This document shows positions 1 through 8,636 of a DNA stretch of 64,000 bases, in pieces. The stretch lies in contig NZ_AP018178.1 of the NCBI RefSeq assembly GCF_002368195.1, positions 8,824,645 through 8,888,644 of the forward strand, in the 5' to 3' direction. The position numbers and the translations under genes were made by a program. Position 1 is the stretch's first letter, and every line of letters begins with the position of its first letter. Under the pieces are notes generated by a model. It saw only the letters and a program-made list of their open reading frames with translations. It ran no database searches and had not been told where the DNA came from. Source of the DNA: Calothrix sp. NIES-2100. Lineage in GTDB: Bacteria; Cyanobacteriota; Cyanobacteriia; Cyanobacteriales; Nostocaceae.

Positions 1-1
1 C

Positions 2-391
2 GGTGCAAAGCGCACACGGATTGCTAGCACCCTAGCTGAGAACGAAAAAAAGATTGTTCAGCAAGCAACCAAACAATTATGGCAGAAGCGTCCTGACTTT
101 ATCTCTCCTGGTGGAAACGCTTACGGCGAACGTCAGCGTTCTCTGTGTATTCGTGATTTTGGCTGGTATTTGCGCCTGATTACCTATGGCGTACTTGCTG
201 GCGACAAAGAGCCAATTGAAAAAATTGGTTTAATTGGCGTGCGGGAAATGTACAATTCTCTGGGCGTTCCCGTACCCGGAATGGTAGAAGCTATCAATTC
301 CCTCAAAAAAGCCTCCCTTGACTTGCTTAGTGCAGAAGACGCAGCTGAAACAGCACCATACTTTGATTACATTATTCAGGCAATGTCTTGA
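2..391 (+). CDS. apcD: Allophycocyanin alpha-B chain (ApcD), 3' part
   Basis: Allophycocyanin alpha-B is a terminal emitter subunit of the phycobilisome core and passes energy to the photosystems. The open frame is already running at the window edge and gives 129 residues. ApcD is about 161 residues, so roughly 32 N-terminal residues are missing. The bilin-attachment Cys lies in the segment RSLCIRDFGWYLRL, and the tail GVPVPGMVEAINSLKKAS is the form I recall for ApcD rather than the main ApcA chain. The preceding RPDFISPGGNAYGERQ is a typical phycobiliprotein helix. A stem-loop follows the stop. Family assignment is firm; ApcD rather than another ApcA paralogue rests on remembered sequence similarity. 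Confidence 0.9.
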   Translation, partial: GAKRTRIASTLAENEKKIVQQATKQLWQKRPDFISPGGNAYGERQRSLCIRDFGWYLRLITYGVLAGDKEPIEKIGLIGVREMYNSLGVPVPGMVEAINSLKKASLDLLSAEDAAETAPYFDYIIQAMS

Positions 392-437
392 TACAAAGTG
401 TGTGCTGGTTCGATTAGTGTACTTTTGGTTCACTGAG

Positions 438-460
438 TGAGTGCTAAATCTCAGCACTCA
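438..460 (+). terminator. Stem-loop after apcD
   Basis: A perfect 8-bp stem (TGAGTGCT/AGCACTCA) with a 7-nt loop lies 47 bases after the apcD stop and is followed by AAAATCC. The U-tract is weak, so this may be a terminator or a 3' stabilising hairpin. Confidence 0.4.
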
Positions 461-572
461 AAATCCATAACATTTCTAATTTGATCATAACTCTCCCCAC
501 AACTGGTTGAGGCTCTGGCAAGTCCTATGTCAAGTTACCAACCATGTGTGGGGAAATTTTATGCTTAGTCGA

Positions 573-635
573 GGGTCAAGGGTCAAGGGTCAAGGGTCAA
601 GGGTCAAGGGTCAAGGGTCAAGGGTCAAGGGTCAA
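573..635. repeat. STRR array, (GGGTCAA) x9
   Basis: Nine perfect head-to-tail copies of the heptamer GGGTCAA. This is a classical short tandemly repeated repetitive sequence of heterocystous cyanobacteria. Related heptamers recur near 8600, 14755, 25860, 26040, 35735, 43230 and 46650. Apparent reading frames across it are low-complexity artefacts. Confidence 0.95.
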
Positions 636-673
636 TGGACTGTGGACTATTGACTGTGGACTAAAAACAAAAA

Positions 674-703
674 GCCGACAGCCCTTGATAAAAGACTGTC
701 GGC
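674..703. other. Hairpin in the 392-952 gene-free stretch
   Basis: Perfect 8-bp stem GCCGACAG/CTGTCGGC with a 14-nt loop. The 561-bp stretch between apcD and the next gene otherwise holds only the heptamer array and AT-rich sequence. I see no credible gene in it; the 120-aa open frame at 544-906 includes the array. Confidence 0.4.
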
Positions 704-952
704 AAATATTGTGTTCCCTATTAATGACTCGGCTAGAGTTCAGTTATAAGGAAGTATGGCAGTTTGGCAATTATACAGAGACGATCTTAATCATGAACAC
801 CTGTGATTGTTATCACTGGATGGTCACAGCCCGCCTGTATCTATTTAAGAGATTGCTTGCGATTACAAGAAAAATGCACATAAAAGCAACAGGAACTGTA
901 CCTTAAGCTACACAGTCTCACTATCTATAAACACCAATCTGTAAGCGGGAAA

Positions 953-1618
953 ATGCATCTTTATCCTGTAAAGCTCCTAACTGGGGCAATCCTCTTGACA
1001 ACATGCTTGGGTTGTGCAGCGCCAATCAATAACCAAATCTCCCCAGATAATATTAGTGCTACAGCTACGCCTACTGGTATTCAAACCAGTTATAACTCAA
1101 CAACTAATAGACCAGCCACTAAAACTGCCACTATTAGTGTTGAAGGGGAAAAAGTTCCGATTACCCTGAAACTGTATGACCAATACAGCAATTTATTTAC
1201 CACCTACTTTCCTGACAAAGAATTTTTGGCTGAAGGTGGTAGTTCTGGTGAAGGGACAGGAGTGAGGTTTATTGCTAATTTTGGCGGTAGCAGAAATGAT
1301 AATGCTTATGTCCACGTCGCTTTTTTGAATGAAGTCAAAACGCTGGGACAGTTAAAAAGCTTTGTGAATGGTAAAAATGGTTTAATTGCATCTAATAAAT
1401 GGCGGGTTGTTGACCGAAATCAAAAAGTTTCCTATCCTTGGGCAAAAGAAAAGATTGTTTTCAGTCAAGGTAAAAATATCGTAGGAAGTATTTACCTGGG
1501 TCAGCAAAATGGTAAAGTTTTTTATGTATTTACCCATTTCCCAGCGGAATACGGTGATGGATTTCCACCCAGAGCAGATTTGATTTTACAGAATCTGCAA
1601 GTTGCTGGAGTTAAGTGA
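953..1618 (+). CDS. Predicted lipoprotein of unknown function
   Basis: This 221-residue protein begins with a basic/hydrophobic signal peptide ending in a lipobox (TCLGC, Cys about residue 21), so it is probably lipid-anchored on the periplasmic side. A Thr/Ser/Asn-rich linker (about 22-62) leads to a compact domain (about 65-220) containing YDQYSNLFTTYFPDKEF and FTHFPAEYGDGFPPRADLIL. I do not recognise the domain as a named family and see no catalytic motif. It stands alone, with 560 bp upstream and 212 bp downstream free of genes. Exported lipoprotein is well supported; the role is unknown. Confidence 0.8.
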   Translation: MHLYPVKLLTGAILLTTCLGCAAPINNQISPDNISATATPTGIQTSYNSTTNRPATKTATISVEGEKVPITLKLYDQYSNLFTTYFPDKEFLAEGGSSGEGTGVRFIANFGGSRNDNAYVHVAFLNEVKTLGQLKSFVNGKNGLIASNKWRVVDRNQKVSYPWAKEKIVFSQGKNIVGSIYLGQQNGKVFYVFTHFPAEYGDGFPPRADLILQNLQVAGVK

Positions 1619-1830
1619 ATAATTCAGCAAATTCGATTCCTATACATAGATGAATTTTGATCGCTTCTTTGTGCAGCTGATTGAATAGAAATTCCCAAAC
1701 TTAATCCTAATATAAACAGACTCAGCTTTAATTAAAGATAAGGTTTCTAATTGATAAATATCACGTTAAGCAGTAGATTTTGACTGTATATTCCTTTAAA
1801 ATCTCCATTATTTAATCTAGAAAATTGGTG

Positions 1831-2595
1831 ATGAGAGATTCACTGGCAATAGCGATGATGAATCAACTGAAAGCTTACGCCTTAACGTTTTTATTGGCTG
1901 GATTTGTTTTTCCCCAAAAAAGTCTTGCTGCTGATACACCACCTCTTGCAGACCAGCTTAAAGAAATAATAGAGTGGTTTACGGGAAAATTTAATAATGC
2001 CCAGGATGTAGCCAGCAATCCTTCAGTACCATTTATTTCCATGACAAATTGTCAGGTGCAATTAGATGGTGATAGTGGGACAAATGGAACTCAAAATGTT
2101 TACTTAGAACAGAGTAGCCCCGTATTCAACCGAGTACGCTTTTATTCCTTTGGTTTAGGTAGTGGTGCGATAGACCTTGGTATTCGTAGCTTTATTAATT
2201 CCAGCAGTTTGAGTGGACTTTGCGATCGCCCCCCATCCCAAAGAATTATTAGCCAGAATAATCTTGCTGCTGCTGTTTGTAGTCTCAATCTCACCTATCA
2301 AGATAATAGCTATGTTGGTAGGAATGAACCAAACGGTTGTCCTACAAGTACTGGCGGTAAGGTGGTATCCAACGTTTCCATTCAAGCCAACAGCATCAAC
2401 TCCTTAGACCAAATTTTTAGCAGCAGTGGTCAGTTGCTGGTTGCTACCCCCGTCAATTTTCAGCGGATAGCAACGGTTCCGGAGTCTTCGCCTTTAGCTG
2501 GATTGGCGATCGCGGGTGCTGGCTTAGTATTCCTGAAAAGGAAAAAGCAAACTCCAGTCTTGATGATGAAATCAGTTAGTAGTAAACAGTCATAA
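1831..2595 (+). CDS. Secreted protein with PEP-CTERM-like sorting tail
   Basis: This protein of about 254 residues has an N-terminal signal peptide (KAYALTFLLAGFVF, cleavage near QKSLA-AD). Its C-terminus matches a PEP-CTERM exosortase signal: VPESSPLAGLAIAGAGLVFL followed by KRKK, with ES replacing the usual EP. The middle (about 40-220) is Ser/Asn/Gly-rich with several Cys and no recognised domain. Several starts are possible (TTG 1825, GTG 1828, ATG 1831, ATG 1855/1858). The later ATG pair puts the signal peptide right at the N-terminus, and no clear ribosome binding site decides it. Known members of this class are sorted by exosortase and often become surface or extracellular-matrix proteins. 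No exosortase is in this window. Confidence 0.75.
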   Translation: MRDSLAIAMMNQLKAYALTFLLAGFVFPQKSLAADTPPLADQLKEIIEWFTGKFNNAQDVASNPSVPFISMTNCQVQLDGDSGTNGTQNVYLEQSSPVFNRVRFYSFGLGSGAIDLGIRSFINSSSLSGLCDRPPSQRIISQNNLAAAVCSLNLTYQDNSYVGRNEPNGCPTSTGGKVVSNVSIQANSINSLDQIFSSSGQLLVATPVNFQRIATVPESSPLAGLAIAGAGLVFLKRKKQTPVLMMKSVSSKQS

Positions 2596-2596
2596 A

Positions 2597-2628
2597 AAAT
2601 AAAGGCTGCTGACGCAGGCTTTATTTTT
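2597..2628 (+). terminator. Terminator after the PEP-CTERM-like gene
   Basis: AAATAAAG pairs with CTTTATTT, extended by CTG/CAG across one mismatch, and is followed by a run of T. It lies directly after the stop codon. Confidence 0.65.
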
Positions 2629-2665
2629 GGATATTTGAGAAAATACAGCGGATTTCATTTGAGTG

Positions 2666-2729
2666 AGGTACACTAGTAGCGGGCTTTCCGGCCCGCACTA
2701 CAAGAGCTATATGATTAATTTGTGTACCT
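2666..2729. repeat. Palindromic intergenic element
   Basis: Outer inverted ends AGGTACAC/GTGTACCT enclose an inner hairpin GCGGGC...GCCCGC. The flanking words (GTAG..., CACTACA) resemble those of the elements at 38674 and 45474. It is probably a small non-autonomous repeat of the MITE type. Confidence 0.5.
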
Positions 2730-2760
2730 TATATACCTGCAATCTGCTGTAGCTTTGAAA

Positions 2761-3164
2761 CTATACAAAATCTGTAAAATCAACTAGGGTAACGATATGA
2801 CTGCGAAGCCACTGTGTAAATTCATCTCGTCCTAACTCACCAGATGCTACTTGCAAAATAACCTGTTCTTGTTCATCCACTGTGGCGTTAATCTCAAAAC
2901 CATTCAAAACCAATAAAACTTCCATTACGGCGTAACCGATGCGTTTATTACCATCGATGAAAGGATGATTTTTAATCAGTGAAAAACTCAGTGCTGAAGC
3001 CTTTTCAACTATGTCGGATAAAGTTCCTCTCCACCAAAGGTCATGGTTGGTTGCGCTAAAGCTGATTCCAAACCGCCAAGGTTAGCAATACCAAGAGAAC
3101 CTCCCGATTGCTTGATGATGCGATTATAAAGTTCCAACACCTCTTGAAAAGTCAGATAGCGCAT
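2761..3164 (-). pseudogene. doc: Doc/Fic-family toxin, frameshifted
   Basis: Read on the minus strand, two frames together give a full Doc-like protein of about 134 residues. The first starts MRYLTFQEVLELYNRIIKQ and runs to GGEELYPT. The second continues IVEKASALSFSLIKNHPF with the Fic motif HPFIDGNKR and ends at VDFTDF. The break is near 3012-3016, where adding one A would restore the family-like LYPTIVEK. Doc proteins phosphorylate EF-Tu and are neutralised by a co-transcribed antitoxin; here the start overlaps the antitoxin stop (TAATG). The gene is broken unless this is a sequencing error. The catalytic His and the DGNKR residues are intact in the second frame. Confidence 0.85.
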
Positions 3165-3361
3165 TATGCTAGCCGCTTGTAAAGTTCAGCATTTTTATTG
3201 AGTACATCGTCCATAGCATCTTTAAATGATGTTTCTGGCTGATTAAGTAATTCTTCAACACTCATTAACACTAATTCTTCTATTGATATACTAAGACGAG
3301 TCGCTTTTTGTTGCAACTTCAGCAAATGCTCATCGGTAATGTTGATTGTAATGGTATTCAT
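3164..3361 (-). CDS. Small antitoxin partner of the broken Doc toxin
   Basis: This 65-residue protein has an N-terminal beta-strand segment (MNTITINITDEHL) followed by helices (KLQQKATRLSISIEELVLMS). That layout fits a ribbon-helix-helix/CopG-type or similar small antitoxin DNA-binding protein. The C-terminal part (NQPETSFKDAMDDVLNKNAE) would be the toxin-binding tail. Its stop overlaps the doc start codon by one base, which implies translational coupling. Antitoxins of this kind repress their own operon; no operator is recognised here. The antitoxin is intact while the toxin is frameshifted, the usual direction of decay. The exact fold class is inferred. Confidence 0.75.
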   Translation of the reverse strand: MNTITINITDEHLLKLQQKATRLSISIEELVLMSVEELLNQPETSFKDAMDDVLNKNAELYKRLA

Positions 3362-3500
3362 GGTTTTATCTGAGGCTTGAAGATAGCATTACTGTAGCAC
3401 TGTAACTTATATCCCAAAAGCGCGATCGCGCTTTTGGGAGTTTAATTATGAGAAAGCGATCGCATCGAAATTATTGATAACTGCCAAATATTTCAGCAAT

Positions 3501-3593
3501 TTATTTTTGGGTTTCTGGATTCAGGATAAGTTTGAGGATGCGTTCGCCACTTTCTCAATTAATTTTACCATTGCCTTTAACGTTGGCAATCAT
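3501..3593 (-). pseudogene. Possible short decayed coding remnant
   Basis: The minus strand reads MIANVKGNGKIN, then an in-frame TGA, then ESGERILKLILNPETQK and TAA. The composition looks protein-like, but the piece is tiny, I do not recognise a family, and chance is a real alternative. The rest of 3367-3600 has two HIP1 sites and nothing else. Confidence 0.2.
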
Positions 3594-3603
3594 ACATTCA
3601 TGT

Positions 3604-3858
3604 TCATGATTTTTGATTTTGTGACTTAAACCTACCTGCAATAAACTCTCGCTTATTTAAATGTTTAGTCTTGCGTTTGGTAACTCGCTTTCGCCACATA
3701 CAGAAACTGGATTCTTTCATGTGCTGCCGCATTAAGACAATTACCTGTTTTTCTTTTAGCCCAAACTGAGTTTCAATAACATCAAAAGGTGTTCTATCTT
3801 CCCATGCCATTTCAATGATGCGATCAATGGTTTGCTGATCAAAATTTGGTAACTTCAT
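3604..3858 (-). CDS. TIGR03643/DUF2805 family small protein
   Basis: This 84-residue basic protein contains the family signature IIEMAWEDRTPFDVIETQFG, followed by LKEKQVIVLMRQHMK, SSFCMWRKRV and KRKTKH. The order (helix-turn-helix-like N-terminal half, then a WRKRV basic patch) is that of TIGR03643/DUF2805. The family is conserved in cyanobacteria and other bacteria and has no assigned function. The fold suggests nucleic-acid binding, which is inference. Length matches the family apart from a short C-terminal extension (NKREFIAGRFKSQNQ). It stands alone between the toxin-antitoxin remnant and a divergent membrane peptide gene. Confidence 0.85.
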   Translation of the reverse strand: MKLPNFDQQTIDRIIEMAWEDRTPFDVIETQFGLKEKQVIVLMRQHMKESSFCMWRKRVTKRKTKHLNKREFIAGRFKSQNQKS

Positions 3859-4004
3859 GCTTTTGCTTGTCAGGTCAATTCGATATCTATTTTACTTGAG
3901 GAAGCAGAGGGAGTAAAAATTTGAATAAGGGTGTCTGCCGAGATATCCACAAAATAGGACAGGTTATAAACTGAAAACTTCGGTTTCTTAAGGATGGAAC
4001 ATAA

Positions 4005-4259
4005 ATGATAAAACTCAAACTTGCTATTATTGCGATGGTAATCGTCATATTCTCTGTTCCCGCCTACTATTCTAAGTCGGTTCTCGATTGGGCAGCAGAA
4101 GCAGGTGGATTTGGTTCTTGCTCTTGGTGTTCCCAAACCCACCCTTTCTACATAGCAACAAACCAGGAAATAGCTGACTTTTTTACTATTTGTTGTCTTA
4201 CCGGAGGACTGACAATTTCCACCTGGGTTATGCTGCTCAATTTTGAAAAAAATAATTGA
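4005..4259 (+). CDS. Small membrane protein, unknown
   Basis: This 84-residue protein has an N-terminal membrane segment (LAIIAMVIVIFSVPAYY, about 5-21). A Cys-rich exposed part follows (FGSCSWCSQTHPF), then a second membrane segment (FFTICCLTGGLTISTWVMLL). A plausible ribosome binding site (AAGGATGG) precedes the ATG. I do not recognise the family. The CxxC pair could bind metal or form a disulphide. The stop codon overlaps the TTG start of an XRE-like fragment. Confidence 0.6.
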   Translation: MIKLKLAIIAMVIVIFSVPAYYSKSVLDWAAEAGGFGSCSWCSQTHPFYIATNQEIADFFTICCLTGGLTISTWVMLLNFEKNN

Positions 4260-4366
4260 GTAAGGGACAGCTTGGTCAGCGTCTTCGCGCTACTCGTGAA
4301 CTTCTCGGTTTAACCCAAGAGCAATTTACTCAGCAGTTACCTGCATTTGCATCATTAAACCGATAG
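4256..4366 (+). pseudogene. XRE-type helix-turn-helix fragment
   Basis: From a TTG overlapping the previous stop, the frame reads MSKGQLGQRLRATRELLG then LTQEQFTQQL and ends at ASLNR. This matches the first two helices of a Cro/C1-type (XRE) DNA-binding domain. It stops after 36 residues, before the recognition helix is complete. It is most likely the leftover 5' end of a regulator gene, cut off just upstream of purL. Confidence 0.5.
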
Positions 4367-4399
4367 AATAATTCTCTGTCCTTTTGGTGCATTATTTCC

Positions 4400-6763
4400 A
4401 TGACTGCCCAATCCTCTGCTCCCTTTTCACCCAAAGAAATCGCCGCTGAAGGTTTGAAACCAGAAGAATATGAAGAAATTGTCCGCAGGTTAGGGCGACA
4501 TCCCAACAAAGCTGAACTAGGAATGTTTGGGGTGATGTGGTCAGAGCATTGTTGTTATAAAAATTCCCGGCCTTTACTCAAACAGTTTCCCACTACAGGT
4601 CCCCGGATTTTGGTTGGGCCTGGTGAAAATGCTGGTGTTGTAGATTTAGGCGATGGATTGGAACTGGCCTTTAAGATTGAATCCCATAACCACCCCTCAG
4701 CAGTTGAACCTTTCCAAGGTGCGGCGACGGGAGTCGGAGGTATCCTGCGAGATATCTTTACAATGGGTGCGCGTCCCATAGCTTTATTAAATTCCCTGCG
4801 CTTTGGTTCCTTAGAAGATGTGAAAACTCAAAGGCTGTTCCAAGGTGTTGTAGCTGGGATCAGTCACTATGGTAATTGCGTTGGGGTGCCCACTGTCGGC
4901 GGTGAAGTTTACTTTGACCTCGCTTATTCTGGAAATCCTTTGGTAAATGTCATGGCTTTGGGATTGATGGAAACTCCAGAAATCGTCAAATCTGGGGCTG
5001 CTGGAATTGGAAACCCTGTGCTGTATGTTGGTTCCACCACGGGACGCGATGGGATGGGAGGCGCAAGTTTTGCTAGTGCAGAATTGAGCGATCAATCAAT
5101 AGACGATCGCCCCGCTGTGCAAGTTGGCGATCCATTTTTGGAAAAGTCGTTAATTGAAGCTTGTTTAGAAGCGTTTAAAACAGGTGCAGTTGTCGCCGCC
5201 CAAGATATGGGTGCTGCGGGTATTACCTGTTCAACATCGGAGATGGCGGCTAAAGGCGGTGTCGGTATTGAACTGGATTTAGATAAAATTCCGGTGCGGG
5301 AATTGGGGATGGTTCCCTATGAATATCTGCTTTCGGAATCGCAAGAACGAATGCTGTTTGTTGCCCACAAAGGACGGGAACAGGAGTTAATTGATATTTT
5401 TCACCGTTGGGGACTCCAGGCGGTTGTCGCTGGGACGGTGATTGCTGAACCGATTGTGCGGATTCTGTTTGAGGGGGGAATTGCAGCAGAAATTCCGGCT
5501 GATGCTTTGGCAGAAAACACTCCCCTATATCAGCGGGAATTGTTAGCGGAACCTCCAGAATATGCGCGCCAAGCTTGGGAATGGAAGGCTGATGCTTTAC
5601 CTCCCTGCACTAATGCTGGTATTGAAGTTCAAGGAAGTCTGCAAAGTTGGCATGAGATTCTGTTAACTTTGCTGGATACTCCCACCATTGCTTCTAAAAG
5701 CTGGGTTTATCGCCAATATGACCATCAAGTGCAGAATAATACGGTAATTTTCCCTGGTGGTGCTGATGCGGCTGTGGTGCGCTTACGTCCTCTAGAACCC
5801 CCCCCAACAGTAAACGGAGGGGGTAACAAGGGTGTAGCAGCTACAGTAGATTGCAATCCGCGCTATGTCTACCTTGACCCTTATGAAGGTGCTAAGGCTG
5901 TGGTTGCAGAAGCTGCACGCAATCTTAGCTGTGTGGGCGCTGAACCGCTAGCAGTGACTGATAATTTGAATTTTGGCAGTCCAGAAAAACCAATTGGTTA
6001 TTGGCAATTAGCAGAAGCTTGTCGCGGTTTAGCAGAAGGTTGTCGGGAATTGGCTACGCCTGTGACTGGTGGGAATGTTTCTCTGTATAATGAAACCCTT
6101 GATTCGCAAGGAAATCCCCAGCCTATTTATCCTACCCCGGTTGTGGGTATGGTGGGATTAATTCCCGATATCAGCAAAATTTGTGGTCAAGCTTGGCAAA
6201 CTGCTGGCGATGTGATTTATCTTTTAGGTTTGCTGCCTACCTCTAACGATAATTTGGGAGCATCAGAATATTTAGCCACAATTCACAACACTATTGCTGG
6301 TAAACCAATTAAGGTGGATTTTGAGTCGGAACGCCGGATACAGAAAGTTTGCCGTGAGGGGATTCGTGCTGGCTGGATACGTTCAGCCCATGATTGCGCT
6401 GAGGGAGGATTAGCGATCGCCTTAGCAGAATCTTGTATTGCTGGCAATTTGGGTGCCCAAATCACTTTAGAATTGCCAGCCAATCAGTCAACACGCCTAG
6501 ATACATTGCTATTTGGCGAAGGTGGGGGACAAATTTTCGTGTCCGTAGCTTCAGAACAACAAGAAATTTGGGAATCCTACTTACAGGAACATCTCGGTCA
6601 ACAATGGCAAAAACTGGGTACAGTGGTGAATTCAGAGATGGGTTTGGGGGTCTTAACCTCTGATAACCACACCTTAATAAAAGTTAGTATCAACGATATG
6701 ATAGATCGCTACTCTCAGGCGATCGCTCGACGGTTAGCGGTTCACATAACTACCCCTAGTTAA
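4400..6763 (+). CDS. purL: Phosphoribosylformylglycinamidine synthase II (PurL)
   Basis: PurL uses ATP and ammonia to convert FGAR to FGAM, the fourth step of de novo purine synthesis. At 787 residues it is the small-type enzyme, which works with separate PurQ and PurS; neither is in this window. Recognised segments are the N-terminal RHPNKAELGMFGVMWSEHCC, the phosphate/Mg region SHNHPSAVEPFQGAATGVGG, GDPFLEKSLIEACLE, DMGAAGITCSTSEMAAKGG, and the C-terminal repeat AEGGLAIALAESC with FGEGGGQIFVS. purF follows after 254 bp on the same strand, so co-expression is likely but not tightly coupled. A Pro/Gly-rich loop (EPPPTVNGGGNKG, about residue 470) is the only slightly unusual part. Confidence 0.97.
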   Translation: MTAQSSAPFSPKEIAAEGLKPEEYEEIVRRLGRHPNKAELGMFGVMWSEHCCYKNSRPLLKQFPTTGPRILVGPGENAGVVDLGDGLELAFKIESHNHPSAVEPFQGAATGVGGILRDIFTMGARPIALLNSLRFGSLEDVKTQRLFQGVVAGISHYGNCVGVPTVGGEVYFDLAYSGNPLVNVMALGLMETPEIVKSGAAGIGNPVLYVGSTTGRDGMGGASFASAELSDQSIDDRPAVQVGDPFLEKSLIEACLEAFKTGAVVAAQDMGAAGITCSTSEMAAKGGVGIELDLDKIPVRELGMVPYEYLLSESQERMLFVAHKGREQELIDIFHRWGLQAVVAGTVIAEPIVRILFEGGIAAEIPADALAENTPLYQRELLAEPPEYARQAWEWKADALPPCTNAGIEVQGSLQSWHEILLTLLDTPTIASKSWVYRQYDHQVQNNTVIFPGGADAAVVRLRPLEPPPTVNGGGNKGVAATVDCNPRYVYLDPYEGAKAVVAEAARNLSCVGAEPLAVTDNLNFGSPEKPIGYWQLAEACRGLAEGCRELATPVTGGNVSLYNETLDSQGNPQPIYPTPVVGMVGLIPDISKICGQAWQTAGDVIYLLGLLPTSNDNLGASEYLATIHNTIAGKPIKVDFESERRIQKVCREGIRAGWIRSAHDCAEGGLAIALAESCIAGNLGAQITLELPANQSTRLDTLLFGEGGGQIFVSVASEQQEIWESYLQEHLGQQWQKLGTVVNSEMGLGVLTSDNHTLIKVSINDMIDRYSQAIARRLAVHITTPS

Positions 6764-6826
6764 TTCGTACAATCCCCCCTATCTGAATCACTAACGTCAA
6801 TTAGCATAATTACGGTACTGTTTTAA

Positions 6827-6924
6827 TGGAGAGTTAAAGTTTTATTAAGAAAACTGTGACTCTCCACTCAGATCACTTTTGGATTATGGATTGCAAAAAC
6901 GTTATCTGTCTTTACAATCCATAA
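6827..6924 (+). promoter_or_regulatory. Tandem hairpins between purL and purF
   Basis: Two perfect inverted repeats stand in the 254-bp gap: TGGAGAGT (6827-6834)/ACTCTCCA (6859-6866) and TTATGGATTG (6884-6893)/CAATCCATAA (6915-6924). They may be a purL terminator or a leader structure for purF. They do not resemble the purine riboswitch aptamer core. Function is inferred from position only. Confidence 0.35.
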
Positions 6925-7017
6925 GTATTCTCCAGAAATCTTAATAATTAGGAGTTATCCAAATTTGATCTCGCCTAATCCCAGTGACTTGACACCACCA
7001 CCAGGAGCAAAGCTAGC

Positions 7018-8514
7018 ATGATTCCCCACGATTCCACTATGGATGACTATTCCCAACAGTCAAGCAACCAAATCAATAGTCATGAAAATCGTCCCGACAA
7101 GCCAGAAGAAGCTTGTGGTGTTTTTGGTGTCTACGCACCAGGAGAAGACGTTGCCAAACTAACCTACTTTGGATTGTATGCACTCCAGCACCGGGGTCAA
7201 GAATCAGCTGGTATTGCCACATTTGAGGGTACAAAAGTCCACCTCCATAAAGATATGGGCTTGGTGTCTCAAGTCTTTAATGAATCTGTTCTCCAAGAGT
7301 TACCAGGTAACCTAGCTGTTGGACACAATCGTTATTCAACTACAGGTTCTAGCCGGAAAGTTAACGCCCAACCTGCTGTAGTTGAAAGCCGCTTAGGGAC
7401 ATTAGCCTTAGCACACAATGGTAATTTAGTCAATACAGTACAATTGCGTGAAGAGTTGCTTCAGAGCAAATGCAACCTAGTAACGACAACAGACTCAGAA
7501 ATGATTGCCTTTGCGATCGCCGAAGAAGTAAATGCTGGTGCAAATTGGCTAGATGGTTGCATCCAAGCATGTCGCCGTTGCCAAGGAGCCTTTAGTTTAG
7601 TAATTGGGACTCCTGATGGGGTGATGGGTGTACGCGATCCGAACGGCATTCGCCCATTAGTAATTGGGACTTTAATTGGCGATCCAGATCGTTATGTTCT
7701 CGCCTCGGAAACTTGTGGCTTAGACATTATTGGTGCAGAATATCTGCGGGATGTACAACCAGGGGAGTTAGTTTGGATCAATGAAGAAGGTCTAACTTCT
7801 ATTCAATGGCATCAACAATCCCAACGGAAGTTGTGTATCTTTGAGATGATATACTTTGCCCGTCCGGATAGTCTCATGCATGAGGAAACTTTATACAGTT
7901 ACCGGATGCGTTTAGGGCGACGGCTAGCAGCAGAATCTGCGGTTGAAGCTGATTTAGTCTTTGGTGTTCCTGATTCTGGTATACCAGCTGCCATTGGATT
8001 TTCCCAAGCTTCTGGTATTGCTTATGGTGAAGGACTGATTAAAAATCGCTATGTAGGACGCACCTTTATTCAGCCCACCCAAACCATGCGGGAATCTGGT
8101 TTGCGGATGAAACTCAACCCGCTCAAAGATGTGCTAGTAGGCAAACGAGTGGTCATTGTGGATGATTCCATTGTGCGGGGAACCACCAGCCGCAAACTAG
8201 TTAAAACTCTGCGGGAAGCCGGTGCGCTAGAAGTACACATGCGAATTTCCTCCCCACCGGTGACTCATCCTTGCTTTTATGGTATTGATACCGACACCCA
8301 AGATCAGTTAATTGCTGCTACCAAATCAGTGGCAGAAATTGCCAAGCAGTTGGAAGTAGACAGCCTCGCTTATCTCAGTTGGGAAGGAATGCTAGAAGCA
8401 ACTAGAGAAGACACCAATAGTTTCTGTTCTGCTTGCTTTACAGGAGATTACCCCGTGGCGATTCCTGAGCAGGTGAAGCGTTCTAAGTTGATCTTAGAAA
8501 AGGTGGTGGTGTAG
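7018..8514 (+). CDS. purF: Amidophosphoribosyltransferase (PurF)
   Basis: PurF makes phosphoribosylamine from PRPP and glutamine, the committed step of purine synthesis. In the 498 residues, an N-terminal propeptide precedes Cys33 of EEACGVFGVY, which becomes the Ntn glutaminase nucleophile after processing. The glutaminase domain has YALQHRGQESAGIATFEG and GHNRYSTTGSS. The PRPP-binding loop is VVIVDDSIVRGTTS (about 380-393). Cys residues in RKLCIFEM, HPCFYG and FCSACF match the four [4Fe-4S] ligands of the Bacillus-type enzyme. It lies downstream of purL on the same strand. A start at M8 is also possible. Confidence 0.97.
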   Translation: MIPHDSTMDDYSQQSSNQINSHENRPDKPEEACGVFGVYAPGEDVAKLTYFGLYALQHRGQESAGIATFEGTKVHLHKDMGLVSQVFNESVLQELPGNLAVGHNRYSTTGSSRKVNAQPAVVESRLGTLALAHNGNLVNTVQLREELLQSKCNLVTTTDSEMIAFAIAEEVNAGANWLDGCIQACRRCQGAFSLVIGTPDGVMGVRDPNGIRPLVIGTLIGDPDRYVLASETCGLDIIGAEYLRDVQPGELVWINEEGLTSIQWHQQSQRKLCIFEMIYFARPDSLMHEETLYSYRMRLGRRLAAESAVEADLVFGVPDSGIPAAIGFSQASGIAYGEGLIKNRYVGRTFIQPTQTMRESGLRMKLNPLKDVLVGKRVVIVDDSIVRGTTSRKLVKTLREAGALEVHMRISSPPVTHPCFYGIDTDTQDQLIAATKSVAEIAKQLEVDSLAYLSWEGMLEATREDTNSFCSACFTGDYPVAIPEQVKRSKLILEKVVV

Positions 8515-8636
8515 GAATTGGGGAAGGGGGAAGGGGTAATGGGTAATGGGGAAGAGAGAATAGATTTCTACCTTTAAACCCTTTTCCCTTTTTACCCTTG
8601 ACCCTTGACCCTTCTCCCCAAGCTAAAATTAGGTAA

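Noticed and set aside
544..906. 120-aa open frame
   Set aside because: It consists largely of the GGGTCAA array and a hairpin; repeat translation (GSRVKGQ) is not protein-like.
6827..6924. Purine riboswitch before purF
   Set aside because: The hairpins lack the conserved three-way junction and loop-loop core; only simple inverted repeats are seen.
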